A stretch of 16,263 bases of DNA, taken from positions 1 through 16,263 of the forward strand of contig JAGQRA010000886.1 in the NCBI GenBank assembly GCA_020425885.1, read 5' to 3'. The notes under the pieces were generated by a model. That model had not been told where the DNA came from. It did not search any database and saw only the letters and a list, made by a program, of their open reading frames with translations. A program made the translations under genes and the position numbers. The number at the start of each line of letters is the position of its first letter. Position 1 is the stretch's first letter. The stretch is from Planctomycetota bacterium (lineage in GTDB: Bacteria; Planctomycetota; UBA1135; UBA2386). This document shows, one piece after another, positions 5,252-13,645 of the stretch.

Positions 5252-6496
5252 TCAGAAGTGCACCGACAGCAGGAAGTAGGCGACCTGACGGCTCTCGTCG
5301 TCGATGCCGTAGCCGATACCGGCATTGACGCCGCTGGGGAAGTCCCTGGCGAGGATGACGTCGGCCTCGTATTCGCCCTCCTGCGCCGAACTGCCGCGGC
5401 GCTCGAGATGGAGCAGATTGATGTCGAGGTCGAGATCCCAACCCGGCGAGGTGTTGATCGCCAGCTGGGTGGTGGCGATGTCGCTGCGCCAGGCACCGCC
5501 ATACTGGTGCAACAGACCGGCGCTGTTGAAGTCGGCCGGGTTGATGTGCATCGCACCCTCGCTGTCGGAGTAGGTCAACGACGCGGACTCGAAGAAGCCG
5601 CCGCAGCAGTCGAGCTGTCGCGAGACCTGCACGCGGAAGGCCGAGATACCCGGCAAGGCGGCGCGCTCGCGGAAGCCGTACTCGGCCTTCCAGTTCACCG
5701 CGCCCGGCAGCGTGCCGTCGATGTCGACGCCGTACCAGGTGTCCTTGCTCTCGACGTCGCCCGAGTTGGTGCCCTTCAGGACATGGGGGCGCACGGACTT
5801 GACGAGATCGGCGGTCGGTCCGCCGAGATCGATGCGGGCGGTCGCGCCGCAATAGCGCACCGGGTCGTGCGTGCTCTGCAACGGGCCGTAGTCGTCGAGG
5901 ACGAAGACCTCGACGTCGTGGCCGAAGAAGTTGCGCGACAGCCAGGCGCCGGTGAACGTCGCCGGCCGTTGCAGGAAGTCGCACGAACCGAGGACGAGCC
6001 CATTGCCGAGGACGTACTCGCTGCGGCCGACGACCCACTTGTCACCGAGGCCGAACATGTCGTCGGCCTCGACGTAGGCCTGCGAGATGCCGTCGAAGTT
6101 CGGGTTGTTGGCAGCGCCGGCGCGCGAATCGGAGTAGCTGCCGCCGCCGCCCCAGACCTCGGAGTAGTTGACCTCGAGGAAGGCGCGCACCTTCTCGGTC
6201 GCCTGGAAGTCGAACTGCAGCCGCGCGCGCGTCGTCTGTTGATCGTTGGCGTTGGCGTAGGGCTCGTTGTCGGGCTTGTCCGAAGCACGTCCGCGGAAGC
6301 GGATGTCACCGGTGACCTTCAGCCGGTCCGACTGCAGCAGCAGGCCTTTGGCGCCCGGGTCGCCCTCGGCCGCCATCGGCCGACCGCCGAAGACGAAGCA
6401 TTGGTGGTCGGTGCTGTAGCACTGCTGTGCCCGCACGACGGGGGCAAGTCCGGCGGCGGCGGCAATGGCTGCCGTCAGGGTGGGCAATCGATTCAT
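5252..6496 (-). CDS. Outer-membrane beta-barrel protein (alginate-export/porin-like)
   Basis: This is a 414-residue exported protein. Residues 1-23 are a signal peptide (MNRLPTLTAAIAAAAGLAPV, then RA before QQC). The mature part is rich in short amphipathic strands with alternating aromatic and polar residues: VTGDIRFRGR, TTRARLQFDFQATEKVRAF, VNWKAEYGFRERA, FRVQVSRQLD, GIGYGIDDES. It ends in a strand with a terminal Phe (VAYFLLSVHF), the classic mark of a barrel inserted in the outer membrane. The strand pattern and the TTRARLQFDF-type segment recall alginate-export-like barrels, but substrate specificity cannot be inferred. Several cysteines (Cys26, Cys33 and a CC pair) are unusual for a porin. 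I chose the ATG at 6496 because the signal peptide starts there; the frame continues to 6589 with a charged, non-leader sequence. It is the first gene of the unit and may admit a sulfur compound for its neighbours, which is inference. Confidence 0.75.
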   Translation of the reverse strand: MNRLPTLTAAIAAAAGLAPVVRAQQCYSTDHQCFVFGGRPMAAEGDPGAKGLLLQSDRLKVTGDIRFRGRASDKPDNEPYANANDQQTTRARLQFDFQATEKVRAFLEVNYSEVWGGGGSYSDSRAGAANNPNFDGISQAYVEADDMFGLGDKWVVGRSEYVLGNGLVLGSCDFLQRPATFTGAWLSRNFFGHDVEVFVLDDYGPLQSTHDPVRYCGATARIDLGGPTADLVKSVRPHVLKGTNSGDVESKDTWYGVDIDGTLPGAVNWKAEYGFRERAALPGISAFRVQVSRQLDCCGGFFESASLTYSDSEGAMHINPADFNSAGLLHQYGGAWRSDIATTQLAINTSPGWDLDLDINLLHLERRGSSAQEGEYEADVILARDFPSGVNAGIGYGIDDESRQVAYFLLSVHF

Positions 6497-6855
6497 CTTC
6501 TCGTCTCGCTGTTGGGTTGGAATGAACCGCTGCGCGAGTCGAGCACGTGGCGAGGGAAGCCGCAGGGCATCACCGTGCCGTTGCGACAAAAACCGACCGG
6601 TCCCTCGACCGCGCGCGGCTTCGCACCGCGGGCTGGCCGAAAGTCCCCTCAGGTGTGGGGGCGGCGGAACTTCTGCGATCGGCTGATCACTGGCGACAGG
6701 CTAGGAGCCCTGCCCGCGGCCATGCAAGACACGAAGCTGTAACGACATATCGACGCAAGCGATGATGTGGTCCCTGCGCATCACCAGGACCGATAGGCCA
6801 CGAGTGGAGCGATCGCAGCTGCGCTCCGCGCCACCTACCGGCAACGCCGCGTCGG
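6497..6855. other. Intergenic region upstream of the five-gene unit
   Basis: No gene is supported here. The promoter of the five-gene unit should lie in this stretch, but I found no convincing -35/-10 pair. Visible structures are a weak terminator-like element at 6588-6611 and, about 30 bases after the end of the secreted-protein gene, a hairpin at 6806-6827 with arms GGAGCG/CGCTCC and a 10-base loop, next to the small palindrome CCACGAGTGG (6798-6807). None has a strong T-tract. Confidence 0.6.
6588..6611 (-). terminator. Weak candidate terminator after the 781-residue secreted-protein gene
   Basis: On the minus strand CGGTC and GACCG form a five-pair GC-rich stem with a GAGG loop (6611-6598), followed after five bases by TTTTT (6592-6588). 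It would separate the secreted-protein gene, whose stop is at 6856, from the barrel gene. The stem is short and the T-run is displaced from it, so this is a suggestion only. Confidence 0.25.
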
Positions 6856-9201
6856 CTACTTCACCAGAGGTACCCGCAGTTGCCGAGTGCCGTAGAACCG
6901 CGTGATCGGAGAGTCGGTGTAGAGCCCTTGGAAGTAGAGGGAGGTTCCGACGCTGAGCCACTCGGGAAGGGCGAACTGCCACTCGGCCGTGGCGCCGATG
7001 CGCAGCGGCTGGGTGCCGAGGTAGTACGACCCGATGTCGACATTGAGGAAACAGCCCGGGAACTGCGCCGACGGGATCGACGCGCCGCCGAGCGACATCA
7101 GCAGGAACTGCAATGCACCGTTGTCGGCGTTGTCGACTCTCACGCCGAGGAACTCATGGCCAATCTGTTGGACGTTCTGATTGAAGGTCGTGATCGTGGC
7201 GGGACCGCAACCAGTTCCGTTCACGCTGATCGAGGGACTCCCGCTGCGGTAGGTGTAGGCCCGACCCTTGACGGAGTAGGTCGCCCCCCCGTCATCGGGG
7301 GCGTAGGCGATCGGAAACTGGTCCCGGAAGCGGTTGAAGGTGATGGCTGCCGCCTGCACCTCATCGAGGCCACTTATCGATGCGCTCCCCTCGGTCGTCA
7401 CCCCGTTGTAGCCGACTCGTACGCAAAACGACCAGCCGCCGTTCCTCCTGAACACCGAGGCCCAGTGCGACCTGGTATCCGAATCGTACGCAACGCTGCA
7501 AACCGCGAGGTCCGCGACGATCGAACTGCCGATGCTCTGGATCGCTCGGCTGGTCCAGGTCGAAGCGCCGATCTGCCAGTCGAGGCGGTGCAGGTAGGTA
7601 CGGAAACCCCACTTGCTCGAGGTCTTTCCCGGCAGCTCCGTGACCGTTGCCGCAGGGTAGTGCAAGACGTAGCGACCGTCCTGGCCAGCTACGCGAGGCG
7701 CGAGCCGCTGAGCGGAATTGGTGTACCGGAAGAAGGCAGAGTTCGATTCGACGGCCAGCGCGTCGACCTGACGTGCGGCGACATCCCATGCGGTGTCGCC
7801 GTTGTTGTTCCACTCCTGCCAGACGACCAGCCAGGTCAGCGGGTGACTGGTCGTGGCCAGCGCCCGACGATTGATGCTCGGCCGCTCCATGTCCATGTTG
7901 GTGCCGCCCGCCCCGGTCAGCGGCACCGGGTTACCGTGCACGGCCGGCGAGTTGGGCAGCGGTGTCAGGTCGATCCCCATGCAAACGACCCGCGACGTCG
8001 CGGAGTTCACGGGTGGATTGGAAGGCGCCGTATCGTCGCGCTGGAAAGTCAGCAGGAAGTGATCTGCGCCCGGGCCGTAGCTCGTACCGCCGACGTCGAT
8101 GTTCGTGCTGTGGGATCCGGGCCAGTTGCTCGGTTGGGCCACGGTCGTATCGAGTACGCCGCTCGAGTACAGGTGGATGTGGTAGCGCAATCGGCTCTCG
8201 GCGGCGGCCGTGACGAACCGCGTCAGGGCAACGCAGTAGTAGCCGGGAGTCTGGTATCTCGGAGCCGCTGCGCAGCGGACCTCTGGCGTCGACCAGTTGC
8301 TGCTGAGGTCATTGAACACGACGTTGCTGCTCGAGAAGTTGTCCGCGGCAAGACGCGCGTAGCAGTCGTGATCGCTCGCCGATGCGATTCGGGTGTATGC
8401 GACCATGAGTTGGCTGTTGGCGTCGAAGCAGCAGATGTCGACCGCGCCGACTTCGGCGCCGGTTTCCATCGCTACCGGCGACAGCAATGGGTCGATCGTG
8501 ACCGGATAGGTCGCGTCGATCAGGAACGCGGCCGGCACCGTCAGCGACACCTGCTCGCCGTCGAAGGCGGTGGTTATCGCCTGCCGGCGACCGCCGCCAT
8601 CGAGCACCCAGGCCTTGCCGTAGCGGACGAGCTCCGTGCCGGCAGCGTCGCACAACGCGAAGCCGCGGTGAGCCGCAGCGAACGGCTCCGCGCTGAGCCG
8701 ACCCGACAGCGTTCCGGTTACCACGAGGTCACCCTGCGCGACCGGCCGCTTCGCGATCGTGAACGTCTGCTCGAGGCCGGCCATCGTGAGGTCGTAGGCT
8801 TCGGTGACGTCCGCGAACCTGTACTCGTAGCGCGTGTCGCTGTGATAGCGCACCGGGCGTTCCCCGGCGGCCATCAGCGTGTGCTCGCCGATGGTCACCG
8901 ATGTCGTGCGCCAGCTCACCGGCAGGTTCTCGGGATAGCTCGGGCCGAGGTATCTGACGAACGTCATGTCGCCATGGAACGAGGCCTTGTAGTGCGGTTC
9001 GGCGCCGCCCCAAATGCCATACTCGGCCTCGGGCTCATCGGTACCGCCGCGAATCGGCAGGACGCCGGCGAACAAGCTGACCGGCGGTGTCAGGGCATCG
9101 GAGGTGGCGGATTCAACTGGCCCTGCCACGCCGCCTTGTGGTTCGGGTTGCTGCGGCACAGACAAGACGGTTAGGAAACTCAGGGTGACGATCAGGTGCA
9201 T
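6856..9201 (-). CDS. Large secreted protein of planctomycete type, function unknown
   Basis: This 781-residue protein begins with a short signal peptide (MHLIVTLSFLTVLSVPQQ). An N-terminal beta-rich domain (about 55-240) ends in DATYPVTIDPLL (229-240), a module end I associate with large exported planctomycete proteins. The middle (about 245-690) is Ser/Thr/Asn-rich with repeated beta-strand segments around aromatic residues (SHWASVFRRN, TWLVVWQEWNN), consistent with a propeller or FG-GAP-like fold, though I see no clean repeat unit. The last 75 residues form a small beta module (FPGCFLNVDIGSYYLG through WQFALPEWLS to the C-terminus) that resembles the fragment at 2014-2202. No catalytic motif or membrane helix after the signal is visible. 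I chose the ATG at 9201 for the signal peptide; the frame reaches 9336 but that part is not leader-like. No ribosome-binding site is visible. It is divergent from the carboxypeptidase-regulatory-like gene across 267 bases. Confidence 0.75.
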   Translation of the reverse strand: MHLIVTLSFLTVLSVPQQPEPQGGVAGPVESATSDALTPPVSLFAGVLPIRGGTDEPEAEYGIWGGAEPHYKASFHGDMTFVRYLGPSYPENLPVSWRTTSVTIGEHTLMAAGERPVRYHSDTRYEYRFADVTEAYDLTMAGLEQTFTIAKRPVAQGDLVVTGTLSGRLSAEPFAAAHRGFALCDAAGTELVRYGKAWVLDGGGRRQAITTAFDGEQVSLTVPAAFLIDATYPVTIDPLLSPVAMETGAEVGAVDICCFDANSQLMVAYTRIASASDHDCYARLAADNFSSSNVVFNDLSSNWSTPEVRCAAAPRYQTPGYYCVALTRFVTAAAESRLRYHIHLYSSGVLDTTVAQPSNWPGSHSTNIDVGGTSYGPGADHFLLTFQRDDTAPSNPPVNSATSRVVCMGIDLTPLPNSPAVHGNPVPLTGAGGTNMDMERPSINRRALATTSHPLTWLVVWQEWNNNGDTAWDVAARQVDALAVESNSAFFRYTNSAQRLAPRVAGQDGRYVLHYPAATVTELPGKTSSKWGFRTYLHRLDWQIGASTWTSRAIQSIGSSIVADLAVCSVAYDSDTRSHWASVFRRNGGWSFCVRVGYNGVTTEGSASISGLDEVQAAAITFNRFRDQFPIAYAPDDGGATYSVKGRAYTYRSGSPSISVNGTGCGPATITTFNQNVQQIGHEFLGVRVDNADNGALQFLLMSLGGASIPSAQFPGCFLNVDIGSYYLGTQPLRIGATAEWQFALPEWLSVGTSLYFQGLYTDSPITRFYGTRQLRVPLVK

Positions 9202-9264
9202 GGCGGCGCTCGGGAGGTGTCGGGTGTCGGAACTGCGGCTCCGGACCACCGGACCCACACCCCC

Positions 9265-9293
9265 AATTTGTGGCACCCATCCGTACCCGTCAA
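9265..9293 (-). promoter_or_regulatory. Possible promoter of the 781-residue secreted-protein gene
   Basis: On the minus strand TTGACG (9293-9288, five of six) is followed after 17 bases by CAAATT (9270-9265, three of six). The start codon at 9201 lies 63 bases further on. Spacing is ideal but the -10 box is weak. I saw no comparable pair for the divergent plus-strand gene. Confidence 0.25.
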
Positions 9294-9468
9294 CCAGCCC
9301 CGCGAAGCCACGTAGCCACCTGGCCCGGGCTTCCACAGCGATCCTCGGGGCGCAAACTCACGCCCGCACCTCCGAGCCTGTCCTGGACTTCTGACTCACT
9401 GCGCGATCGTCAACCTCCCCTCCGGTCACCGCATCGCGTATGCATGATTTCGACCAGCCGATGCCCCC

Positions 9469-12384
9469 ATGACCCGCGATCGCCGAATCTTGCCTTTCGT
9501 CGCCGTGGTGATCGTCGCCAGCGCCGCCTTCTGGGCCGCATCGACGCGCATCACCTCGCCGCCCGAGCTGCCGCCCACCGACTTCGGCGTCCCCCCCACC
9601 GTGGCCGCGAACGGCACTGGCGCGAGCCCGCACACGATCGCAGTCGACCGGGTCGCCGCCGACGCCGCCGACATCACGACGACGTCAGCGCCCGTTGCCG
9701 ATGGCGCGCTGACCGGGCGCCTGCTGCAGGCAGGTCGGCCCCTCGGCGACATCGAGCTGCTCTGCTGCAGCGGCACCGGCTGGCAACCGCACGAGCTGTC
9801 ACGAACGCGCACGCAAGCCGACGGAGCCTTTCGCCTGCCGGCGCCCGATGCGCCGTTCTGGTTGACCGCCGACGCCGAATCGCTGCCGGTACATTGGCGG
9901 ACGGAGGTGCGCGCGCCCGACCGGCCAGCGCTCGGCGATGTCGACGTGCCGGTGCCGGGCGTGATCGTCGGTCGCGTGCACGATGGCGGCGGCGGTGCGG
10001 TCGCCGGAGCGACCGTCGCGTGCGAGCTGTCGTCCTACCAGATGGTGTCGCGCGGCGGCACGTCCGAGTGGCCGCGTGCCGTGACCGACGCGCAGGGTCG
10101 CTTCCGACTGCTTCGCCTGCCGCCGGGCGAACGCTCGTTGCGTTGCGAGGCAGACGCGTTCGCGGTCCGTCTCGGCCATGCGGTCGAGGTCACGGCCGGC
10201 GCCGAGGTCACGACCGAGATCGCGCTCGATCGCGGCGCCCTGCTGCGCGGCGTGGTGCTCGATTGGCGCGGGCACCCACTCGACGGTGCGCAGGTGCGAT
10301 GCGACGACGGCCGGGACACCGCGACCGACGCGCTCGGGCGATTCACGTTCGCGCACTTCCGGCGCGGCGCGAACCTGACGGTGCGGGCCGATGGCCACAT
10401 GGAGCAGGAGCTGCAGTTCGTGATGGAGGTCGAGCCGATGCTGCAGGTCCGGCTCGAACGCGCGGTCACGCTGCGCGGCATCGTCCACGGCAGCGAGGGG
10501 CGGCCGGGCACGGTCTACATCTCGACGGCGACGAGTCCACGCGCCGATGCCAGCAACACCCTGCCCTACGGCCGCATCTTCGAGGAACTCGACATCGTGC
10601 GCGAAGGCCGGTTCGAGGTCGACGGACTGTCGTGCGCGGCCTTCGAGCTGACTGTCACCGTGCCCGGCGTCGGCAAGGTCGGGCCGGTGTTCGTCGACCT
10701 GCAGGGCGACACCGAGGTCGAGATGACGTTGGTGCGCGAACACCGCATCACCGTGCGCGTGCAAGATGCGGACGGGGCACCCCTCGCCGCGGCAGAACTC
10801 GTGCGCGATCCAGCGGCGACGAAGTTCCCGACACTCTACGCCCCGGGGCCGCAGCTCATCGGCCGCATCCTGTCACGGCGCGATCGCAAGGACACCTTGA
10901 CGGTGCGCGATGGCGAGGTCACGTTCGGCAACCCGGCGCAGGAGGCGCTGGCTTTCGTGGTCAGCGCCGATGGCTACCTGCCGGCGGCGATGAGCTTCCC
11001 GGCCGGTGCTTTGCCGTCGCACACCGTGGTGCAGATGACCCGGGCCGGCTCGCTGCGCGGCGCGGTCGGCGGCGGCGATCGCGTGGCCTGCGGCGCTGCG
11101 TTCGTGTTCTGGCCCGCGGACCAGGCGACGCCGCAGGACACCGCGGTGCCGGCGATCGCGCAGCTCGAGGCCGAGGATCCGCTCGGGCCACGGCGGGCGA
11201 TGGTCGCCGCCGACGGCAGCTTCGCTGCTGCCAACGTCGCCCCCGGCCCCTATCGCGGCGTGCTGTCTCGCATCAACTCGCGCACCGCGGCCGAACCTAC
11301 CGGTTGCGCGATCGTCGATGCCGGCGGCGATCCACGTTCGGCGGTCGAGTTCACGGTGATCGCCGGGCAATGCACGCAGATCGTCGTCGGCGAGCCGGCG
11401 CTCGGCGTGCTGCGCGGGCGCGTGCTCGTGAATGGCCAGCCGACCGCCGGCATCGTCATCGCCGCCGCGCGGCCTGCTGCCGCGGCCGATACCCGCCACA
11501 GCCTGCACGGCTGGTTCGACAAGGGCGACTGGGACAACGAAATCACCTACCGCTTCGCGCCGGGCCAGCTCACCGACGACGATGGCAGCTTCCGGTTGCT
11601 GTACCGCGATGCCGGTCCGATCGAGCTGCGCCTCCGACATCCGGACGGGCATGCGACGTCGACGCCGATCGTGGTCGAGTTGCCGCCGCCGGGCCCCGAG
11701 GTCGTGCGCGACCTGCAGTTGCCGATCGGCGGGATTCGAGGGCGCTTCCCGATCGGCTCGGTGCCCGAGGCCGATCGCCAGCACTACCGCATCACGCTGT
11801 TCCCGCTGCGCAAGGCCACCGACGACCCCTTCTACTCGGCCGGCGATTTCTCGTCGCCGATCGCGTGGGACTGTGCCCATCACGAGGGCATGCAGGACGG
11901 CGCCTTCGAGTTCGGCTACCTGTCGGCCGGAACCTGGCTGGTGCGCGCCCATACGGCGACGTTCGGCGGTGCCCTGTTGTGGCAGCGTGCCGTCGACGTC
12001 GAGCGGGATGTCGTCGAACTCGGCGACATCGAAGTTCGGGCGCCGGTCGCCGCGACGGTGCGCTTCGCTTGGGCCGATGGCAAGGCACCCGAGGGCGGCG
12101 TGCGCGGCATCTGGCTGTGGCGCGCGCACGGCGGCGACGAGCGGGCGATCTGGGTCGCGACCGTGGCCGCCGCCGATGGCGCGGCACAGTGCGCGGCGAT
12201 CGAGCCGGGCGACTACACGATGCAGCCGTTCGGTGGTGGCGACGACTACGGCTGGGGCAACCTGCTCGGCGGCATCTCCGGCCCGCCGGTCGCCGCCCCC
12301 GTGCAGATCCGGATCGCGACCGACGGCGCCGTCGCACCCGCGGTCGTGACCTTCGTGCCGTTGCCGGCCGAGAACGGCAAGTGA
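9469..12384 (+). CDS. Membrane-anchored protein with multiple carboxypeptidase-regulatory-like (Ig-like) modules
   Basis: This 971-residue protein starts with MTRDRR and a single hydrophobic helix (about 8-24), a signal anchor or uncleaved leader, so most of it should lie outside the cytoplasm. A Pro/Thr/Ala-rich spacer follows (about 28-78). The rest is a chain of beta-sandwich modules of the carboxypeptidase regulatory type, each opening like GRVHDGGGGAVAGATV and closing like TDAQGRFRLLRLPPGE. Clear ones start near residues 79, 165, 257 and 333; more diverged ones follow near the RGAVGGGD and RGRVLVNGQPTAG segments and beyond. Such modules usually serve as stalks, ligand-binding scaffolds or surface adhesion parts, and no enzymatic domain is visible. 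The ATG at 9469 leads straight into the hydrophobic helix; there is no obvious ribosome-binding sequence before it. A gene for an unrelated cytoplasmic-looking protein follows after 40 bases on the same strand and may be co-transcribed. Confidence 0.8.
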   Translation: MTRDRRILPFVAVVIVASAAFWAASTRITSPPELPPTDFGVPPTVAANGTGASPHTIAVDRVAADAADITTTSAPVADGALTGRLLQAGRPLGDIELLCCSGTGWQPHELSRTRTQADGAFRLPAPDAPFWLTADAESLPVHWRTEVRAPDRPALGDVDVPVPGVIVGRVHDGGGGAVAGATVACELSSYQMVSRGGTSEWPRAVTDAQGRFRLLRLPPGERSLRCEADAFAVRLGHAVEVTAGAEVTTEIALDRGALLRGVVLDWRGHPLDGAQVRCDDGRDTATDALGRFTFAHFRRGANLTVRADGHMEQELQFVMEVEPMLQVRLERAVTLRGIVHGSEGRPGTVYISTATSPRADASNTLPYGRIFEELDIVREGRFEVDGLSCAAFELTVTVPGVGKVGPVFVDLQGDTEVEMTLVREHRITVRVQDADGAPLAAAELVRDPAATKFPTLYAPGPQLIGRILSRRDRKDTLTVRDGEVTFGNPAQEALAFVVSADGYLPAAMSFPAGALPSHTVVQMTRAGSLRGAVGGGDRVACGAAFVFWPADQATPQDTAVPAIAQLEAEDPLGPRRAMVAADGSFAAANVAPGPYRGVLSRINSRTAAEPTGCAIVDAGGDPRSAVEFTVIAGQCTQIVVGEPALGVLRGRVLVNGQPTAGIVIAAARPAAAADTRHSLHGWFDKGDWDNEITYRFAPGQLTDDDGSFRLLYRDAGPIELRLRHPDGHATSTPIVVELPPPGPEVVRDLQLPIGGIRGRFPIGSVPEADRQHYRITLFPLRKATDDPFYSAGDFSSPIAWDCAHHEGMQDGAFEFGYLSAGTWLVRAHTATFGGALLWQRAVDVERDVVELGDIEVRAPVAATVRFAWADGKAPEGGVRGIWLWRAHGGDERAIWVATVAAADGAAQCAAIEPGDYTMQPFGGGDDYGWGNLLGGISGPPVAAPVQIRIATDGAVAPAVVTFVPLPAENGK

Positions 12385-12424
12385 CCGCGGCACGCGGGCC
12401 GGCGCAGCCGTAGTCTCTGGCGCC

Positions 12425-13621
12425 ATGGTCGATGCGCTGCCAGGCAACGTGATCGCTTCGGGCCTGAGCTCGAAGCTCGAGACGGTCCTGAAGATCCTCC
12501 GCACCAACAAGCCGGCCGACAAGGTCGAGAAGGCGACCACCGCGCTGAAACAGTACGAGAAGCACCTCGGCGAGGCCCAGGCCACGATGCAGGCGAAGAA
12601 CGTCGAGCTGTCGCAGGAAATCGATGGCATCAGCTACGTGCCGGACGCCGTCGACGACGACTTCAAGAAGCTCACACGGACCTGCCGTTCGCGCGCGGCC
12701 GAGCTCAAGGACCTGGCCAAGGACAAGAAGCGCGGCGAGCTGCACGGCAATGTCGGCAAGCTGATCCGGCTGCGCGACGGGCTCAACGACGACGTCACCG
12801 ATATCGAGGCGTTCAAGAAGAGCGTCGTCGCCGCGATCGATGCCGAGAACGCGGCCCTCATCGACGACTTCGAGGCCGAGCAGACCAAGAAGTTCAACAA
12901 GGCCGGGGTCGCCCTGTGGTTCCTGACCGATCAGATCAAGGACCGGCGCCGGACCCTGAAGGGCAAGAGCAGGGCCAAGGTCGAGTCGTCGCTGCAGAAG
13001 CTCGAGCCGATCCTCGAGACCCATCGCGAAACGCAGTTGATGAACGCGGCCGTGCGCGCCCTGGTATCCGCCAGCGACTACAAGACCCTCAACCCGCGCA
13101 AGCTGAGGGAGACGATCGATGCCGCGATCAAGAACGGCGACGACGTCGCCCAGGCGAAGAGCGCCCTCGACGCCGCGCTCGACGCCCAACGCAAGCCGAC
13201 CAAGGACAAGTGGGCGCGCTACCTGGACATGACCGGCTACCAGGTCGCCGGCGTATCGGACAAGTACGACGGCATCCCGGTGCACGTGACCTACGACCAG
13301 AACTCGTGGAGCAACGACGCCAAGCAGGGCCGGATCGACGTCAGCTCGAGCTCGGCCGACGCCATCATGGAGGAGATGTTCGGCGCCGTGTCGTGGAGCT
13401 ATCAGCTGCACGCGACGCTCGAAATCACGGCCGAGGACGGCAAGCACCCGCACGTCTACTGGGGCGGCCGGACCAACCACTGGGACGTCGAGGGCAAGGG
13501 TGGGCGCGACGGCGAATGGGCCCGGAAAGGCCGCGAGAAGCTGCAGTCCGTTCTCGACGCGGCCAAGGCCAAGATCCTGGCGAAGATCAAGCAGGTGAAG
13601 GCCGCGGACGGGGACATCTGA
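12425..13621 (+). CDS. Unrecognised lysine-rich helical protein with a Trp/His-rich C-terminal domain
   Basis: I do not recognise this 398-residue protein. It has no signal peptide or membrane helix and is probably cytoplasmic. Residues 15-260 are almost entirely charged helices with many Lys, Glu, Asp and Ala (KVEKATTALKQYEKHLGEAQ, KLIRLRDGLNDDVTDIEAF, KVESSLQKLEPILETHRETQ), consistent with coiled coils or a helical bundle. A different domain begins near 262 (KWARYLDMTGYQVAGVSDKY) and contains a beta-rich, aromatic stretch (about 284-360) with SWSYQLHATLEI, HPHVYWGG and TNHWDVEG, then a final Lys-rich helix. The His/Trp cluster could be a ligand or metal site, but no family or catalytic triad is apparent. 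Lysine content and heavy AAG use contrast with the Arg-rich neighbours. It begins 40 bases after the preceding stop and ends 25 bases from the convergent propeller gene. It is clearly coding (long, biased, no shadow character). Confidence 0.75.
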   Translation: MVDALPGNVIASGLSSKLETVLKILRTNKPADKVEKATTALKQYEKHLGEAQATMQAKNVELSQEIDGISYVPDAVDDDFKKLTRTCRSRAAELKDLAKDKKRGELHGNVGKLIRLRDGLNDDVTDIEAFKKSVVAAIDAENAALIDDFEAEQTKKFNKAGVALWFLTDQIKDRRRTLKGKSRAKVESSLQKLEPILETHRETQLMNAAVRALVSASDYKTLNPRKLRETIDAAIKNGDDVAQAKSALDAALDAQRKPTKDKWARYLDMTGYQVAGVSDKYDGIPVHVTYDQNSWSNDAKQGRIDVSSSSADAIMEEMFGAVSWSYQLHATLEITAEDGKHPHVYWGGRTNHWDVEGKGGRDGEWARKGREKLQSVLDAAKAKILAKIKQVKAADGDI

Positions 13622-13645
13622 TCCGCCGCGGCTCACCTGCCAGCG

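Noticed and set aside
5239..5556. N-terminal extension of the Cys-rich/TusA gene to an ATG at 5556
   Set aside because: It overlaps the 3' end of the barrel gene, has Ser/Thr/Arg shadow composition, and a GTG with a well-placed GGAG exists at 5238.
5186..6742. Plus-strand open frame of 518 codons opposite the barrel gene
   Set aside because: The minus strand has a signal peptide, beta strands and a terminal Phe; the plus frame is Val/Asp/Gly/Arg-rich without any motif.
6768..6792. Possible second copy of the palindrome arm (GGTCC...CAGGACC) upstream of the sulfur unit
   Set aside because: Only short, imperfect similarity to the 2307-2352 arms (GGTCCCTG against GGTCCTGG) with no extended symmetry; likely chance.
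6880..9174. Plus-strand open frame of 764 codons opposite the large secreted protein
   Set aside because: Composition is Arg/Val/Gly-rich with no leader or domain, while the minus frame has a leader and recognisable modules.
9270..12413. Second plus frame of 1047 codons overlapping the carboxypeptidase-regulatory-like gene
   Set aside because: Almost entirely Arg/Ala/Gly/Pro, typical of a frame-shifted reading of GC-rich coding DNA; the other frame has clear repeated modules.
10873..13636. Long minus-strand frames (585 and 614 codons) across the two plus-strand genes
   Set aside because: They overlap each other and two better-supported genes and have shadow-like composition with no motif.
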